From NCBI GenBank assembly GCA_900539665.1, contig UQCV01000004.1:3464-67463 (forward strand): DNA of 64,000 bases, written 5' to 3'. Shown in pieces: positions 1-9,846 of this stretch. Below the pieces are notes generated by a model. That model did no database searches, was not told the DNA's origin, and worked only from the letters and a program-made list of their open reading frames with translations. How positions within the stretch are numbered: position 1 is the stretch's first letter; every line of letters starts with the position of its first letter. Made by a program: the position numbers and the translations under genes. Origin of the DNA: an uncultured Succinivibrionaceae bacterium (GTDB lineage: Bacteria > Pseudomonadota > Gammaproteobacteria > Enterobacterales > Succinivibrionaceae).

Positions 1-1
1 C

Positions 2-3000
2 TGCATTAGAGCTCTGTACCAAATTACCACACAAGCGGAAAAAAGCTGTGGCGACATCAGTGATAACGATATCAAAGTTTTACGATATGCTTGCTTTTGC
101 GCCCCAATTCAAGGGAACGCACCTAGCGGACAATGCACTAATAGTGAGAATGATGCTGAGCTAAATATTAACACCCAAGGCCATAAAGGTTTTTTTGAAC
201 TCAGTGCAAATGGGTGTTTTTCTGATCGATATATAGACAATGCTCCCCATTTCAATATCACTCCTAATTTCTGTACTAACAAAATACACAATAATGATAT
301 TACCAAGCCTCTTGAAAATATAACGAATAATGCTTGGTTACATAAATCATCGTTTAAAGTTGTAGGTAGCGACAGAAAAACAGAAACTATCACCATGGAT
401 AGCTTGCGTGAACGCCTAATTAACATTATTAAAACAGACACTTCATGCAACAGAATTATTGCTATAGACGACCAAACGTCTCTTAACGATCCTTCCCCAT
501 ACAAGCTTTACGTTGCATTGAATGATGATTTAATTTTAAGTAAGGAAATTAAACTAAGTAACTCTAATGAACCAGCAATTATTTTTGGAAAAAATATAAC
601 AATAAAGGGCAATGAAAGCCAAAAAAAATTAGCCCACATTCTCGCTTATGGCACACTTAATATTAATAATGGGGTGGAATTTTTCGGTGGGCTAAATGCC
701 AATAAATTAAACTACACATTCACTAGCAATGACACAAGGCAAATAATTTTCACATCTAAAGACCTGACTGGAGGGGAATGCCTTCACTGTTCAATGATTC
801 AAAAGGCAGAAGCTAACGCTTTTCGCCTATCTCAAATAAGCAGACAAAACTCTTGTGAACAAATAATTCTGCAACTTGAAAAATGTACCTCTGGAAATTC
901 TGAATGCACGCCTTACAAAGAAAATGGAGCCGTTGTAACCATAACCAAAAAAGATGGAACAAGCACTACTAAAACCACTGATGAAAACGGGCGCATTAAC
1001 TTAAGTAATAGCACTTTTTCCGCAAGTCTTGGAATAAATAACCAAGCTACCAAAGTATACTGTGACGCTACTACTAATACTTTAAGTGATAGCTGTACTT
1101 TTTCTGGAAATATTTGTACGGCCTCAATCAACGACGTTGGTGGGTATGTCGGTGAAACTTTACCTGTAGAAATTAAAATTCCAGGCGATGTTAAAGATTC
1201 ATTCAAGGCTTCTAACGACAATACTGCAGATAGTACCGATACTGTTATAAAGGTTTACGCTAATGTAGCCACCACCCAAAATGTTTCTATAACTAATATT
1301 GATGGCACCAAGGTTTCAATCAACCTCCCTCCTAATGCGGGGACTACTACACCTATAAACGGTGACATTGTTTTACCAAATGCAACTATCTCCTATAACG
1401 AACACTCAAAACAAACTATCATTAAGAGTACCTTAGTAGTAAATACTCTAGCGTTAGACCGCGAACCAAAAACCACTTATTTTAACTTCATCAAGCTTGA
1501 AGTCCAAAACAAAAATCCAGTCACCGGCGAAACGCCAGAAGAATTTATCTTCGATTTTAGGCAAGAAACAACCAAACCTAAAATTAGAACTGCCCCCGTA
1601 GCCGTTTGTTTAAATGTCGACAACAAGACCCCTAGTAACTTATATCTTCTTGAAAGCGACCGCGCCTATGATTGGACTCAAAAAGCAGTTGGCTGCACCA
1701 ATGAATTGTGTAAAGCTAACACTACCCCGGTTGACCAAAACATAATTGCAGATCAAAAGACCCTTAGTAAGTTTTGTGATGCGACCACAGATTTATTACC
1801 TCATGACGTTTACGACGACTGGCAACGTGAAGGCGCTTTGACCCCGTTATACAAAACTACCTTTGATGCGTGGTATCAAACTCCATCTGATGCCAATGTA
1901 ATAACTCCTAGCAACCTAGCAACAGAAGATTCAACTCTTAAAAGCTCCTATGAAGCACTCAATATGTATATTGGCGACACAACCGAACGCTTAAAACTTG
2001 GTTTTACTGGCATCCACGGCTCTAGCGCCACCACCCCTAAAATAAGATTTACTAACAATGGTTGGATTAGCGCTAGTACTTATAACCCCATTAACACCAT
2101 TCCGGAACGAAAAACGTATTTTTATAGCCCAGTCTACACAGTGGTTCCGGTTTATTTAACCCCAGGAAATGCTGACATCTTTAGTTATTACTCTTTAACG
2201 ACAAGTGAAGATCTAACTAAGGTACCTGATGATTTGACCACCGTTGAAAACATAAATAAAAACAACTGCCCGCAGTACTATAATGAAAAACTTCTCTTAC
2301 GCTTGAAGTTAAATGGCCGCAGTGCAACAGATAAAATCCTCACCAACATCCGAGGCTCTCTCGTTGACAACACCAAAAATGAAGTAGATTTTGTGGGCTT
2401 TAGTGTTCTACTTAAAGACGAACCAACCACCCCTACTTCAAGCTCCATTTCAATGGCTCAAGAAAATGAGGCCAACTTTAGTAAGTTAAAGTCCCTAAAA
2501 AATTGGGACACCACAAAGGACGCTGATGGTTTTGTTTCTACCGCTTTTATGACTGCAGACAATAAATTCTCCTTATTAGGCACGCAAGAAGCAGATCCTA
2601 AGACCGTCTTTCTCGGGGTTTTAGGGCGCACCAAGATGTGTCTGGCGCCACAAGAAAAAGATGGTGCTTTCACCTGTAATTACGATGTATTTACCCGTAA
2701 TGAAGTCGCAATCCCTGAAGAAGATACATTACAAAAAGGGTTCCTCGCCTCTGCGGTAAAAAACTACTATGGTTTGAGCGTAGTCCCTACAATTAGCAAG
2801 CTTGGAGACACGATAAACGGTCTTTCGACCCCGTGGAAAAACTACCACGTAACATTTTTGCCTGTTAGCAAAGGCTCTGGCCCACTCCTTAAAAGTGTCG
2901 CCTTTGGGCGTTTAGTTTCTCTACCTGTAACAGGTAAGCAAGACACCTTATACCTACCGTTCACCATTCAATACTTGGACCAAAATGGTAATTGGAAGGT

Positions 3001-3418
3001 CCGTAAAGACCAGTGCACAACTTTAAATCTAGTCGATTACACTACACCAAATTTACCACCAAACATGTTTTTCAAGACGGCAAAGAAAGATGGCGTACAA
3101 ACTGATAAAAACGGGGTTATTAACCTAAAAGACGGAGAAGAGGTGCAATTAGGCTTTTGTACTAGCCATGACAAGAACTCTTGTAACGCAACTGCATTAG
3201 ATGGGAACTTTGGGGCAGGTATACTTTGGCTTAAGGCCGAACACCAAAAAGGCACCATTGATAAAGACTCCTACGGCCTTTTAGATCTCAAGTTTAATCC
3301 AGGAAGCAATGATAATAAGAACATTGATCATTTATTGGATAAAACAACCTCTCAAGGTGGGTTCTTGTTTAAGCAAGTTAAAAACAATCTTCGCATCATC
3401 AACGAAACAAGAGAGTAA
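2..3418 (+). CDS. Large secreted Cys/Asn-rich protein, MshQ-like (DUF6701-type C-terminus), 5' end outside window
   Basis: The frame is open from the first bases of the window, so this is the C-terminal 1,138 codons of a longer gene; the in-frame ATG at 395 is only an internal Met. The visible part has many Asn, Thr and paired Cys residues and no membrane segment, which suits an exported protein. Near the C-terminus there is a stretch of the form GRL...LPFTIQYLD..GNW...KDQCT (roughly 2907-3025). This resembles the DUF6701 domain of MshQ-type proteins of MSHA type IV pili, which have GRL..., an LP..QYW element and a D.CT motif. Two short Gly/Asp segments (KKDGT...DENGRINLS and KKDGV...DKNGVINLK) look like related carboxypeptidase-like or Ig-like loops. 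A pilus-associated adhesin or assembly protein is an inference; the missing N-terminus and upstream genes would decide it. A strong terminator follows. Confidence 0.6.
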   Translation, partial: CIRALYQITTQAEKSCGDISDNDIKVLRYACFCAPIQGNAPSGQCTNSENDAELNINTQGHKGFFELSANGCFSDRYIDNAPHFNITPNFCTNKIHNNDITKPLENITNNAWLHKSSFKVVGSDRKTETITMDSLRERLINIIKTDTSCNRIIAIDDQTSLNDPSPYKLYVALNDDLILSKEIKLSNSNEPAIIFGKNITIKGNESQKKLAHILAYGTLNINNGVEFFGGLNANKLNYTFTSNDTRQIIFTSKDLTGGECLHCSMIQKAEANAFRLSQISRQNSCEQIILQLEKCTSGNSECTPYKENGAVVTITKKDGTSTTKTTDENGRINLSNSTFSASLGINNQATKVYCDATTNTLSDSCTFSGNICTASINDVGGYVGETLPVEIKIPGDVKDSFKASNDNTADSTDTVIKVYANVATTQNVSITNIDGTKVSINLPPNAGTTTPINGDIVLPNATISYNEHSKQTIIKSTLVVNTLALDREPKTTYFNFIKLEVQNKNPVTGETPEEFIFDFRQETTKPKIRTAPVAVCLNVDNKTPSNLYLLESDRAYDWTQKAVGCTNELCKANTTPVDQNIIADQKTLSKFCDATTDLLPHDVYDDWQREGALTPLYKTTFDAWYQTPSDANVITPSNLATEDSTLKSSYEALNMYIGDTTERLKLGFTGIHGSSATTPKIRFTNNGWISASTYNPINTIPERKTYFYSPVYTVVPVYLTPGNADIFSYYSLTTSEDLTKVPDDLTTVENINKNNCPQYYNEKLLLRLKLNGRSATDKILTNIRGSLVDNTKNEVDFVGFSVLLKDEPTTPTSSSISMAQENEANFSKLKSLKNWDTTKDADGFVSTAFMTADNKFSLLGTQEADPKTVFLGVLGRTKMCLAPQEKDGAFTCNYDVFTRNEVAIPEEDTLQKGFLASAVKNYYGLSVVPTISKLGDTINGLSTPWKNYHVTFLPVSKGSGPLLKSVAFGRLVSLPVTGKQDTLYLPFTIQYLDQNGNWKVRKDQCTTLNLVDYTTPNLPPNMFFKTAKKDGVQTDKNGVINLKDGEEVQLGFCTSHDKNSCNATALDGNFGAGILWLKAEHQKGTIDKDSYGLLDLKFNPGSNDNKNIDHLLDKTTSQGGFLFKQVKNNLRIINETRE

Positions 3419-3460
3419 ATTTTTAAAGTTTAGTTCTCATTTCAATTTTAAATGAAGCTT

Positions 3461-3502
3461 TAGGCCCCTATTTTGGTCATATATAGGGGCCTAAATTTTT
3501 TC
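3461..3502 (+). terminator. Intrinsic terminator after the MshQ-like gene
   Basis: An 11-bp perfect stem (TAGGCCCCTAT at 3461-3471 with ATAGGGGCCTA at 3483-3493) is followed by AATTTTTTCC. It sits 43 bp after the stop codon and ends the unit on the plus strand. Confidence 0.9.
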
Positions 3503-4126
3503 CTCACTCGCCATCCCGTTACCCAAATATAAATCATCATATAAACCATCAAATTAATTTTGGTCCTCAAGTAGGCAAATTAAAAAATTGAGACAAAGTT
3601 AAGTTTATTTCTGGATATTTACGAGGGATAAGCTAGCCTAACTTAATGCGTAGCTCTTATAGATTCCGCCTCCAAATTAATACCCCTTCTACTCTTACTA
3701 GAAATTTTAATTGCGAATTAAAGCGTCTAGAGATAAGCGCCAAACGAACCCGCCCTTATTAAGAACATAAAGCATCCCTTAGTGCAGAGTGTAAAAGTCA
3801 ACTTCATAATGTAGATTTTCGCCAATCTCAAAATGCTGTTTAACTTTAAAGAAGATAACTTTCACCATCGATTACTAGCTTTAAATACTAGTAGCAATGT
3901 AGAGCCTTTATAAGTAAATCAGGAAGCAAGGACGGGAATAAACCCCAAAAGAAAAGGGTACGTACCTACGTATGTATCGATGAATGAAAATTAAAGAGCA
4001 AAAAAGGACCGCCAAATTACAAGAACATGGTTTTAGGCATTTAATTAGTAATACTTAAGCTGAGCTTGAAAAAAGCCACGAAAGAAGAAAGTGCTCCCCC
4101 GCCTCCACGTCAAACAATTCATACAC
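3503..4126. other. Intergenic region, no gene seen
   Basis: About 620 bp between two convergent transcription units. I see no credible reading frame, tRNA or transposase. It holds a perfect 10-bp palindrome, GGTACGTACC (3957-3966), which recurs at 21076-21085 just before trpE; the meaning is unknown. Confidence 0.5.
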
Positions 4127-4156
4127 GAAAAAACCCTGCCGAGGCAAGGTTTTAAA
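4127..4156 (-). terminator. Intrinsic terminator after glgP
   Basis: Read on the minus strand, ACCTTGCC pairs with GGCAGGGT (one G-T pair) around a short CTCG turn, followed by TTTTTT. It lies about 50 bp after the glgP stop codon. Confidence 0.75.
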
Positions 4157-4205
4157 ATTAAAGCTTACTAAAAGCCGGAGTTTCCTCCAGGCTTTTACAG
4201 TAATA

Positions 4206-6743
4206 TTACTTAACGTCGCAAGCGTCGAGGTACCAAACGTCCTTCACGTAATCCATGATTGAGCGGTCAGAGTTGAACTTGCCCATAGTGCATGAATTGA
4301 TGATAACAGCCTTAGCCCACTGCTTCTTGTTCTTGTACATAGCGTCGATCTTAGCCTGAGCATCAGAGTAAGAAGCGAAGTCAGCAAGAGCGAGGTAAGT
4401 GTCACCACCATCGAGGAGCGCGCGCTTAATGCCAGCGAGTTCACCAGGACGGCCTGGAGTAAAGTAGTCGCTATCGAGCCAATCAAGGGCACCCTTGATT
4501 TCTTCGTTGCTGTTGTAGTAATCCCATGGGTTGTAACCCTGAGCCTTAATAGCCTTAACTTCGTCAACGTTGAGACCGAAGATAGCGTTGTTTTCTTTAC
4601 CAGCTTCTTCAACGATTTCGATGTTAGCACCATCCATAGTACCAAGGGTAACAGCACCGTTCATGGCGAGCTTCATGTTACCAGTACCAGAAGCTTCGTA
4701 ACCTGCAGTAGAAATCTGCTGAGATACGTCTGCAGCTGGGATGAGCTTTTCAGCAAGGCTTACACGGTAGTTAGGCATGAATACAACCTTGATCTTGCCA
4801 CCAATGCGTGGATCGTTGTTGATGCGTTCGCCAACCTTATTGATAGCGTAGATGATATCCTTTGCCATCTTATAGCCAGGAGCAGCCTTAGAACCGAAGA
4901 TGAATACGTGCTTGCAAATGTCAAGATTTGGATTTGCAAGGAGACGACGGTAAAGAGCAAGGATGAACAAAAGGTTCAACTGCTGACGCTTGTATTCGTG
5001 GAGACGCTTGATCTGGATGTCGAAAATTGCATCTGCATCAACGTCAATACCAGTTTCCTGCTTAATTACCTTAACGAGCTTGAGCTTGTTAGCGTGCTTG
5101 ATATCCATGAAACGCTTCTGGAATTTTGCATCATCAGCAAGTTTCTTTGCATCTCTGAGGTCATCAAGGTGGGTAGGCCATTCTGCGCCAACAACTTCAG
5201 TGTAGAGGTCAGCAAGAGCAGGGTTACAAGCAAGGAGCCAACGACGTGGAGTTACACCGTTAGTTACGTTGCAGAACTTAGAAGGCCAAATCTTAGCGAA
5301 TTCTGGGAAGAGGTCTTCACGAACGAGGTCAGAGTGAATCTTAGCTACGCCGTTAACCTTATGAGAACCAATTACACAGAGGTTGCCCATACGAACCTTG
5401 CGGCAATCGCCTTCTTCGATAAGAGAGAGCTTAGCCTTAATAAAATCGTTACCAGGGAAGGTCTGTTCGCATTCGCCTTCGAGGAATCTACGGTTGATTT
5501 CATAGATGATTTCGAGGTGACGTGGAAGAACCTTTTCAAAGAGGTATACAGGCCACTTTTCAAGAGCTTCTGGAAGAAGAGTGTGGTTAGTGTATGAGAA
5601 TACCTTGTAGCAGATACCCCATGCCTTTTCCCAATCCATGCCTTCTTCGTCAACGAAGATACGCATAAGTTCAGGAATAGCGATAGTTGGGTGAGTATCG
5701 TTAAGCTGAATTGCAATCTTACTAGCAAATTCTGAGTAATCTACAACACCATTCTTGGTGTGAGCACGCTTGTAACGACGGAGGATATCCTTAAGTGAGC
5801 AAGCGCAGAAGAAGTACTGCTGAACGAGACGGAGGATCTTACCAGCTTCGGTAGAATCGTTAGGGTAAAGAACCTTAGAAATAGTTTCCGCCTGAGCCTT
5901 TTCGTTCTGAGCGTCAACGTAACCGCCAGCGTTAAATACGTCCCAATCAAAAGATTCGGTAGCGCGTGATTCCCAAAGTCTGAGGATGTTTACAGTAGTG
6001 CCCTTGTAGCCAACTACTGGGATATCCCAAGGCACACCTTTGATAACCTGAGCTGGGTGCCATACTTTCTTAAGAGAACCATCTTCAGCGAAAGTGGTTT
6101 CTACGTAACCTGCAAGAGGAACTTCCTGGATTGATTCTGGACGGCAGATTTCCCATGGGTTGCCGTATTCACGCCATGAATCAGGACGTTCGATCTGACG
6201 GCCATCACGGATTTCCTGACGGAAAAGACCGTTTTCGTAGTGGATACCGTAACCGATAGCAGGCATGTTAAGGGTTGCAAGAGAATCGATGAAGCAAGCA
6301 GCAAGACGACCAAGACCGCCGTTACCGAGAGCCATATCTGGTTCTTCTTCGCAAAGATCGGTAAGATCAAGATCCTTACCAAGTTCAGCACCAAGATCCT
6401 TTAACGCAGCGTCACAAACCTTGAAGAGGTTAAGGTTGTGAAGGTTGTTAGAGGTAAGACGACCCATAAGGAATTCTGCAGAGAGGTAATGCACTGCGCG
6501 AGTATCTTTCTTAGCGTGAGTCTGCTGAGTCTGAGTAAGACGTTCGTAAACGAGTTCATTTACTGCAGCACAGGTAGCCTTCCACCAAGCTTCCTTGCTA
6601 GCCTTGTTTTCGCTAGTGCCGAGAGTTGAGTGGAGGTGGTGAATGATCTTCTGCTTGAAAGTATTCTTGTCAATAGAAGCGAACTTAGCTGCTTCTTCAA
6701 CAACAGGAGCTGAATTAGCTTCAACCTTTCTCTTAATTGCCAT
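4206..6743 (-). CDS. glgP: Glycogen/maltodextrin phosphorylase
   Basis: 845 aa, a little longer than E. coli GlgP (815) and MalP (797). It is a PLP-dependent family 35 enzyme that releases glucose-1-phosphate from alpha-1,4-glucan ends in the cytoplasm. The PLP-binding segment EASGTGNMKLAMNGA is intact, with the Schiff-base Lys at about residue 691. The glucan and active-site segments LGNGGLGRLAACF and YGIHYENGLFRQ are also present. The start ATG has an AAGGG-type ribosome site. The first 25 residues are a Lys/Ala-rich extension. The gene stands alone, but pgm, which converts its product to glucose-6-P, lies next upstream on the same strand. An FNR-type and CRP-type control region precedes it. 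Codon use is biased, suggesting high expression. GlgP rather than MalP is preferred because no mal genes are nearby, but this is not certain. Confidence 0.95.
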   Translation of the reverse strand: MAIKRKVEANSAPVVEEAAKFASIDKNTFKQKIIHHLHSTLGTSENKASKEAWWKATCAAVNELVYERLTQTQQTHAKKDTRAVHYLSAEFLMGRLTSNNLHNLNLFKVCDAALKDLGAELGKDLDLTDLCEEEPDMALGNGGLGRLAACFIDSLATLNMPAIGYGIHYENGLFRQEIRDGRQIERPDSWREYGNPWEICRPESIQEVPLAGYVETTFAEDGSLKKVWHPAQVIKGVPWDIPVVGYKGTTVNILRLWESRATESFDWDVFNAGGYVDAQNEKAQAETISKVLYPNDSTEAGKILRLVQQYFFCACSLKDILRRYKRAHTKNGVVDYSEFASKIAIQLNDTHPTIAIPELMRIFVDEEGMDWEKAWGICYKVFSYTNHTLLPEALEKWPVYLFEKVLPRHLEIIYEINRRFLEGECEQTFPGNDFIKAKLSLIEEGDCRKVRMGNLCVIGSHKVNGVAKIHSDLVREDLFPEFAKIWPSKFCNVTNGVTPRRWLLACNPALADLYTEVVGAEWPTHLDDLRDAKKLADDAKFQKRFMDIKHANKLKLVKVIKQETGIDVDADAIFDIQIKRLHEYKRQQLNLLFILALYRRLLANPNLDICKHVFIFGSKAAPGYKMAKDIIYAINKVGERINNDPRIGGKIKVVFMPNYRVSLAEKLIPAADVSQQISTAGYEASGTGNMKLAMNGAVTLGTMDGANIEIVEEAGKENNAIFGLNVDEVKAIKAQGYNPWDYYNSNEEIKGALDWLDSDYFTPGRPGELAGIKRALLDGGDTYLALADFASYSDAQAKIDAMYKNKKQWAKAVIINSCTMGKFNSDRSIMDYVKDVWYLDACDVK

Positions 6744-6867
6744 ATTTTTTCCCTTGTTTCCCGAAAAAAGCTTCGGGTTGTTAACATAAACTGTTGTGCC
6801 ATATGCGGCTGGCCAGTTTCACGAAATGTGTGACCGTCGCGTCATACATGCACCTGTACAAATAAGA

Positions 6868-6916
6868 CAGGTAAATATTAGCTAAACATCACACTTTTTT
6901 TATTGATTTAGATCAA
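6868..6916 (-). promoter_or_regulatory. Predicted glgP promoter with FNR-type box at about -41.5
   Basis: TTGATTTAGATCAA (6903-6916) is a perfect match to the FNR consensus TTGAT-N4-ATCAA. On the minus strand a TAATAT -10 element lies at 6880-6875, which places a transcription start near 6868. The box centre (6909.5) is then about 41.5 bp upstream, the classic position for FNR activation. The transcription start is inferred, not measured. Confidence 0.65.
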
Positions 6917-7019
6917 TTTTACAAAAATAATAACGTTTTCAAGTATAAAAAAACTATATCGGGCTTCATTTTCGTGATTTTTTACACAATCGTAACATTG
7001 AAAAAGCGGTGGTAAATAA

Positions 7020-7035
7020 TGTGATATTGATCACA
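7020..7035. promoter_or_regulatory. CRP-type site upstream of glgP
   Basis: TGTGATATTGATCACA matches both half-sites of the CRP consensus TGTGA-N6-TCACA exactly. It lies about 160 bp upstream of the predicted glgP start of transcription. A weaker related sequence, CGTGATTTTTTACACA, lies at 6973-6988. Confidence 0.7.
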
Positions 7036-7102
7036 TTTGAGTTTTTACCTCCTCTTCTCACAAAACATCACTTTTTACTGACTCTAATTAATTTATTATT
7101 TT

Positions 7103-7118
7103 CGTGATCTATATCACA
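7103..7118. promoter_or_regulatory. Second CRP-type site upstream of glgP
   Basis: CGTGATCTATATCACA differs from the CRP consensus half-sites by one base. Together with the site at 7020 it forms a pair 83 bp apart, close to eight helical turns. The AT-rich stretch from 7119 to 7552 shows no convincing gene; a 98-codon frame at 7351-7647 is low-complexity and runs through the pgm terminator. Confidence 0.65.
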
Positions 7119-7552
7119 TATGATTAATTTATATTTTTATGAGTTTTTATTGTATTTTTATATACGAACTCTAAGTCTTTCTTATGCCGGACTAAATGGC
7201 ATAATCACATGCCGATTTTTCCACCTTTATTTACTCAGTAGGATTAAAACAACCGCCAAGTAATATACCCTCATTTGCCGTGTAATAATGTTATTAAGGT
7301 TACGCTTTAAAAAACAATAAAATCAATTTATCAAATTTTGCTTCTTTTAAATGTCCTGTAAAAAATATAGTTTCTTCTATCTAACTATCGCCCCTACCGT
7401 TCCCCCAAAAATTAAAAATAAAAACAAAAACACAATTCAAAGCCAGCCCCAAAAACCCACCATTCAAAACCAACTCAACCTCATGAAAGGCAAAGCCATC
7501 GCTAAGTTGAGTTTCATATGCGATGGTAAAGTTACGTTTCTCCACCATGAGA

Positions 7553-7583
7553 TAAAAAAAAAACGGGCCCGAAGGTCCGTTTT
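7553..7583 (-). terminator. Intrinsic terminator after pgm
   Basis: On the minus strand, AACGGACC and GGCCCGTT pair around a TTCG tetraloop with one mismatch, followed by nine T residues. It lies 44 bp after the pgm stop codon. Confidence 0.85.
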
Positions 7584-7626
7584 CAACTATTTATTTAAGC
7601 ATGTGAACTTAAGCTTGGTTAAAATA

Positions 7627-9276
7627 TTAAACCCCAGCTTTAGCTAAAGCCGCAGATACGATTTCCTGCGCTTCTTTTTGAATCTGAGCTAAGTGTTCAG
7701 GGCTCTTAAAGCTTTCCATGTAAATCTTGTAGATTGATTCAGTGCCACTTGGACGCGCAGCAAACCAACCGTTTTCAGTTACAACCTTAAGACCACCAAT
7801 AGCGGCACCATTACCAGGAGCAGATGTTAACTTAGCAATAATTGGTTCACCAGCAAGTTCTGAAGCCTCAACGAGTGAAGGATCAAGCTTAGAGAGAACA
7901 GCCTTTTGCTGAGTATTAGCCGGAGCATCAACACGGTTATAAATTGGATCACCAAACTTAGCCTTGATTTCGTTATAAAGGATCTGAGGATCCTTACCTG
8001 TTACAGCCATAATTTCAGCTGCGAGCAAGCACATGATGATACCGTCTTTATCGGTAGTCCAAACAGTACCGTCTTTACGTAAGAATGAAGCACCCGCAGA
8101 TTCTTCACCACCAAAGCCGTAAGCACCAGTAAAGAGACCATCAACAAACCACTTAAAGCCAACTGGAACTTCCTTAAGATCACGGCCAATGCTCTTAACT
8201 ACACGGTCGATGATAGAAGAAGAAACCAAAGTCTTACCTACTGCCGCATCCTTTGACCAGCCTTCACGGTGAGTGAAGAGATACTGAATTGCAACTGCAA
8301 GATAATGGTTAGGGTTCATTAAACCACTCTTACAAACGATACCATGACGGTCATAGTCAGGGTCATTTGCTACTGCGATATCAAACTTATCCTTAAGATT
8401 GATGAGGCTAGCCATAGCATAAGGGCTTGAGCAGTCCATACGAATCTTACCGTCACGGTCAATAGTCATGAAACGGAAAGTAGGATCTACGTTGTAGTTT
8501 ACAACTTCAATGTTAAGACCATAAGTCTTAGCGATAAGATCCCAATAGTAAACACCTGAACCACCAAGTGGATCTACCCCAATCTTAATGCCAGCCTTCT
8601 TGATAGCTTCAACATCGATAATGTTGCAAAGATCATCAACGTATGGCTTACGCATATCAACTTCAGCCACGTTTGCCATCTTAAGCGCAACAGCGATATC
8701 TACAGACTTAACATCCTTAAGACCATTTTCAAGAATTTCGTTAGCGCGGTTTTCTACCCACTTAGTGATGTTAGTATCAGCCGGACCACCGTTAGTTGGA
8801 TTGTACTTAAAACCACCATCTGCTGGAGGATTGTGTGATGGAGTAATAACGATACCATCAGCAAGATCAGAAGTACGCCCCTTGTTATAACCAAGAATAG
8901 TATGAGAAATTACAGGAGTTGGGGTGTAACCAAAATCCTTTTCAATGCGAACTTGACACCCGTTAGCTGCTAAAACTTCAATGGCAGTGTAAAGAGCTGG
9001 TTCAGAAAGACCATGAGTATCCATACCCACAAAGATTGCTCCAGTCACGCCTTCTTTCGCTCTGAATTCAGCAATAGCTTGGCTGATTGCCTTGATATGA
9101 GATTCAGTAAAAGCTGAAGTTAAAGAACTTCCACGGTGACCAGAAGTACCAAAAGCTACACGCTGTTCAGCTTTTGACATATCAGGTTTATTCAAATAAT
9201 AAGCAGAAATAAGACGAGGGATGTTTTGGAGGTCTTCCAGTTTTGCAGGTTTGCCGGCATTTGGATGTAAAGCCAT
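7627..9276 (-). CDS. pgm: Phosphoglucomutase (alpha-D-glucose)
   Basis: 549 aa, matching E. coli Pgm (546). It interconverts glucose-1-P and glucose-6-P in the cytoplasm. Visible family motifs, in order: FGTSGHRGS near the N-terminus, the phosphoserine loop TPSHNPP (Ser at about 147), the metal loop DPDYDRHG, the sugar-binding loop GEESAGASF and the phosphate-binding RPSGTE near the C-terminus. The start chosen is the ATG at 9276 ([10 protein letters not shown]...), because E. coli Pgm begins at the same point and an AAAAGGA ribosome site lies 6 bases upstream; the frame is open further upstream but has no such support. It is probably transcribed alone, with its own terminator, and works with glgP downstream on the same strand. 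Confidence 0.96.
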   Translation of the reverse strand: MALHPNAGKPAKLEDLQNIPRLISAYYLNKPDMSKAEQRVAFGTSGHRGSSLTSAFTESHIKAISQAIAEFRAKEGVTGAIFVGMDTHGLSEPALYTAIEVLAANGCQVRIEKDFGYTPTPVISHTILGYNKGRTSDLADGIVITPSHNPPADGGFKYNPTNGGPADTNITKWVENRANEILENGLKDVKSVDIAVALKMANVAEVDMRKPYVDDLCNIIDVEAIKKAGIKIGVDPLGGSGVYYWDLIAKTYGLNIEVVNYNVDPTFRFMTIDRDGKIRMDCSSPYAMASLINLKDKFDIAVANDPDYDRHGIVCKSGLMNPNHYLAVAIQYLFTHREGWSKDAAVGKTLVSSSIIDRVVKSIGRDLKEVPVGFKWFVDGLFTGAYGFGGEESAGASFLRKDGTVWTTDKDGIIMCLLAAEIMAVTGKDPQILYNEIKAKFGDPIYNRVDAPANTQQKAVLSKLDPSLVEASELAGEPIIAKLTSAPGNGAAIGGLKVVTENGWFAARPSGTESIYKIYMESFKSPEHLAQIQKEAQEIVSAALAKAGV

Positions 9277-9721
9277 ACTAGATCCTTTTCCTGTAATATT
9301 AGTACATGTTCTCTTTATACCAATAATTTCATTACGAAAGTGCATTAGACCAAATTACGTCTTGCTCACAATCTCAATAAAACATTGACCTGTATGAAAG
9401 GAACAAAAGAAGAAAGTTATATTTTGATATCAAAGATAAATTGGGTTTTACTAAGCCCATCTAAATTCATACAGCATCTACCTAAGCCTATTCTCATAGG
9501 AACAAGTAGAAGTCTTATTGGGTATTTAATTACTGTTTCTAATTTAACACCCAAGCTATAAAAGCTCTAAATGTACTTAAACTTTAATTCTCTTCAACAA
9601 AATAGACCATGGTCACATTTTCATCGAATACCGCTAAAAATAGCACATAATCATAACCGTCGCAAGAAGCGCAAGTGAGTTTTTTGTGAACTTAATCGCC
9701 CTATACTAGATTTAAAAAGCC
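9277..9721. other. Intergenic region upstream of pgm
   Basis: About 445 bp. On the minus strand a possible -10 element, TATAAA, lies near 9317-9312, some 40 bp before the pgm start. No credible gene or repeat was seen in the rest. Confidence 0.35.
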
Positions 9722-9748
9722 ACAAAAATAAGCCACTTGTTTTGGCCT
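9722..9748 (-). terminator. Probable terminator after the UPF0149 gene
   Basis: On the minus strand AGGCCA pairs with TGGCTT around a 7-base loop, followed by ATTTTT. The stem is short, so this is tentative. Confidence 0.4.
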
Positions 9749-9846
9749 TTAGAGAAATTCACGCTGTAAAATCCAAGTTGAACCGAACAAACATCAAGCA
9801 AAACTTATGCCAACCAAAAGCTCCTAACTAAAAGATAACATAAAAC

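Noticed and set aside
109..504. 131-codon frame on the minus strand
   Set aside because: Lies opposite the MshQ-like gene, whose frame is open through the whole stretch; hydrophobic composition is a by-product.
3957..3966. GGTACGTACC shared with 21076-21085, considered as a trp operator or mobile-element end
   Set aside because: One copy lies downstream of the attenuator, not at the promoter, and no flanking similarity extends beyond about 12 bp.
3980..4100. Possible IS3 OrfA relic (AAAGAGCAAAAAAGGACC resembles part of 16685-16715)
   Set aside because: The match is only about 15 low-complexity bases with no further similarity.
7351..7647. 98-codon plus-strand frame
   Set aside because: Low-complexity Lys/Asn/Pro sequence, no ribosome site, and it runs through the pgm terminator into pgm.
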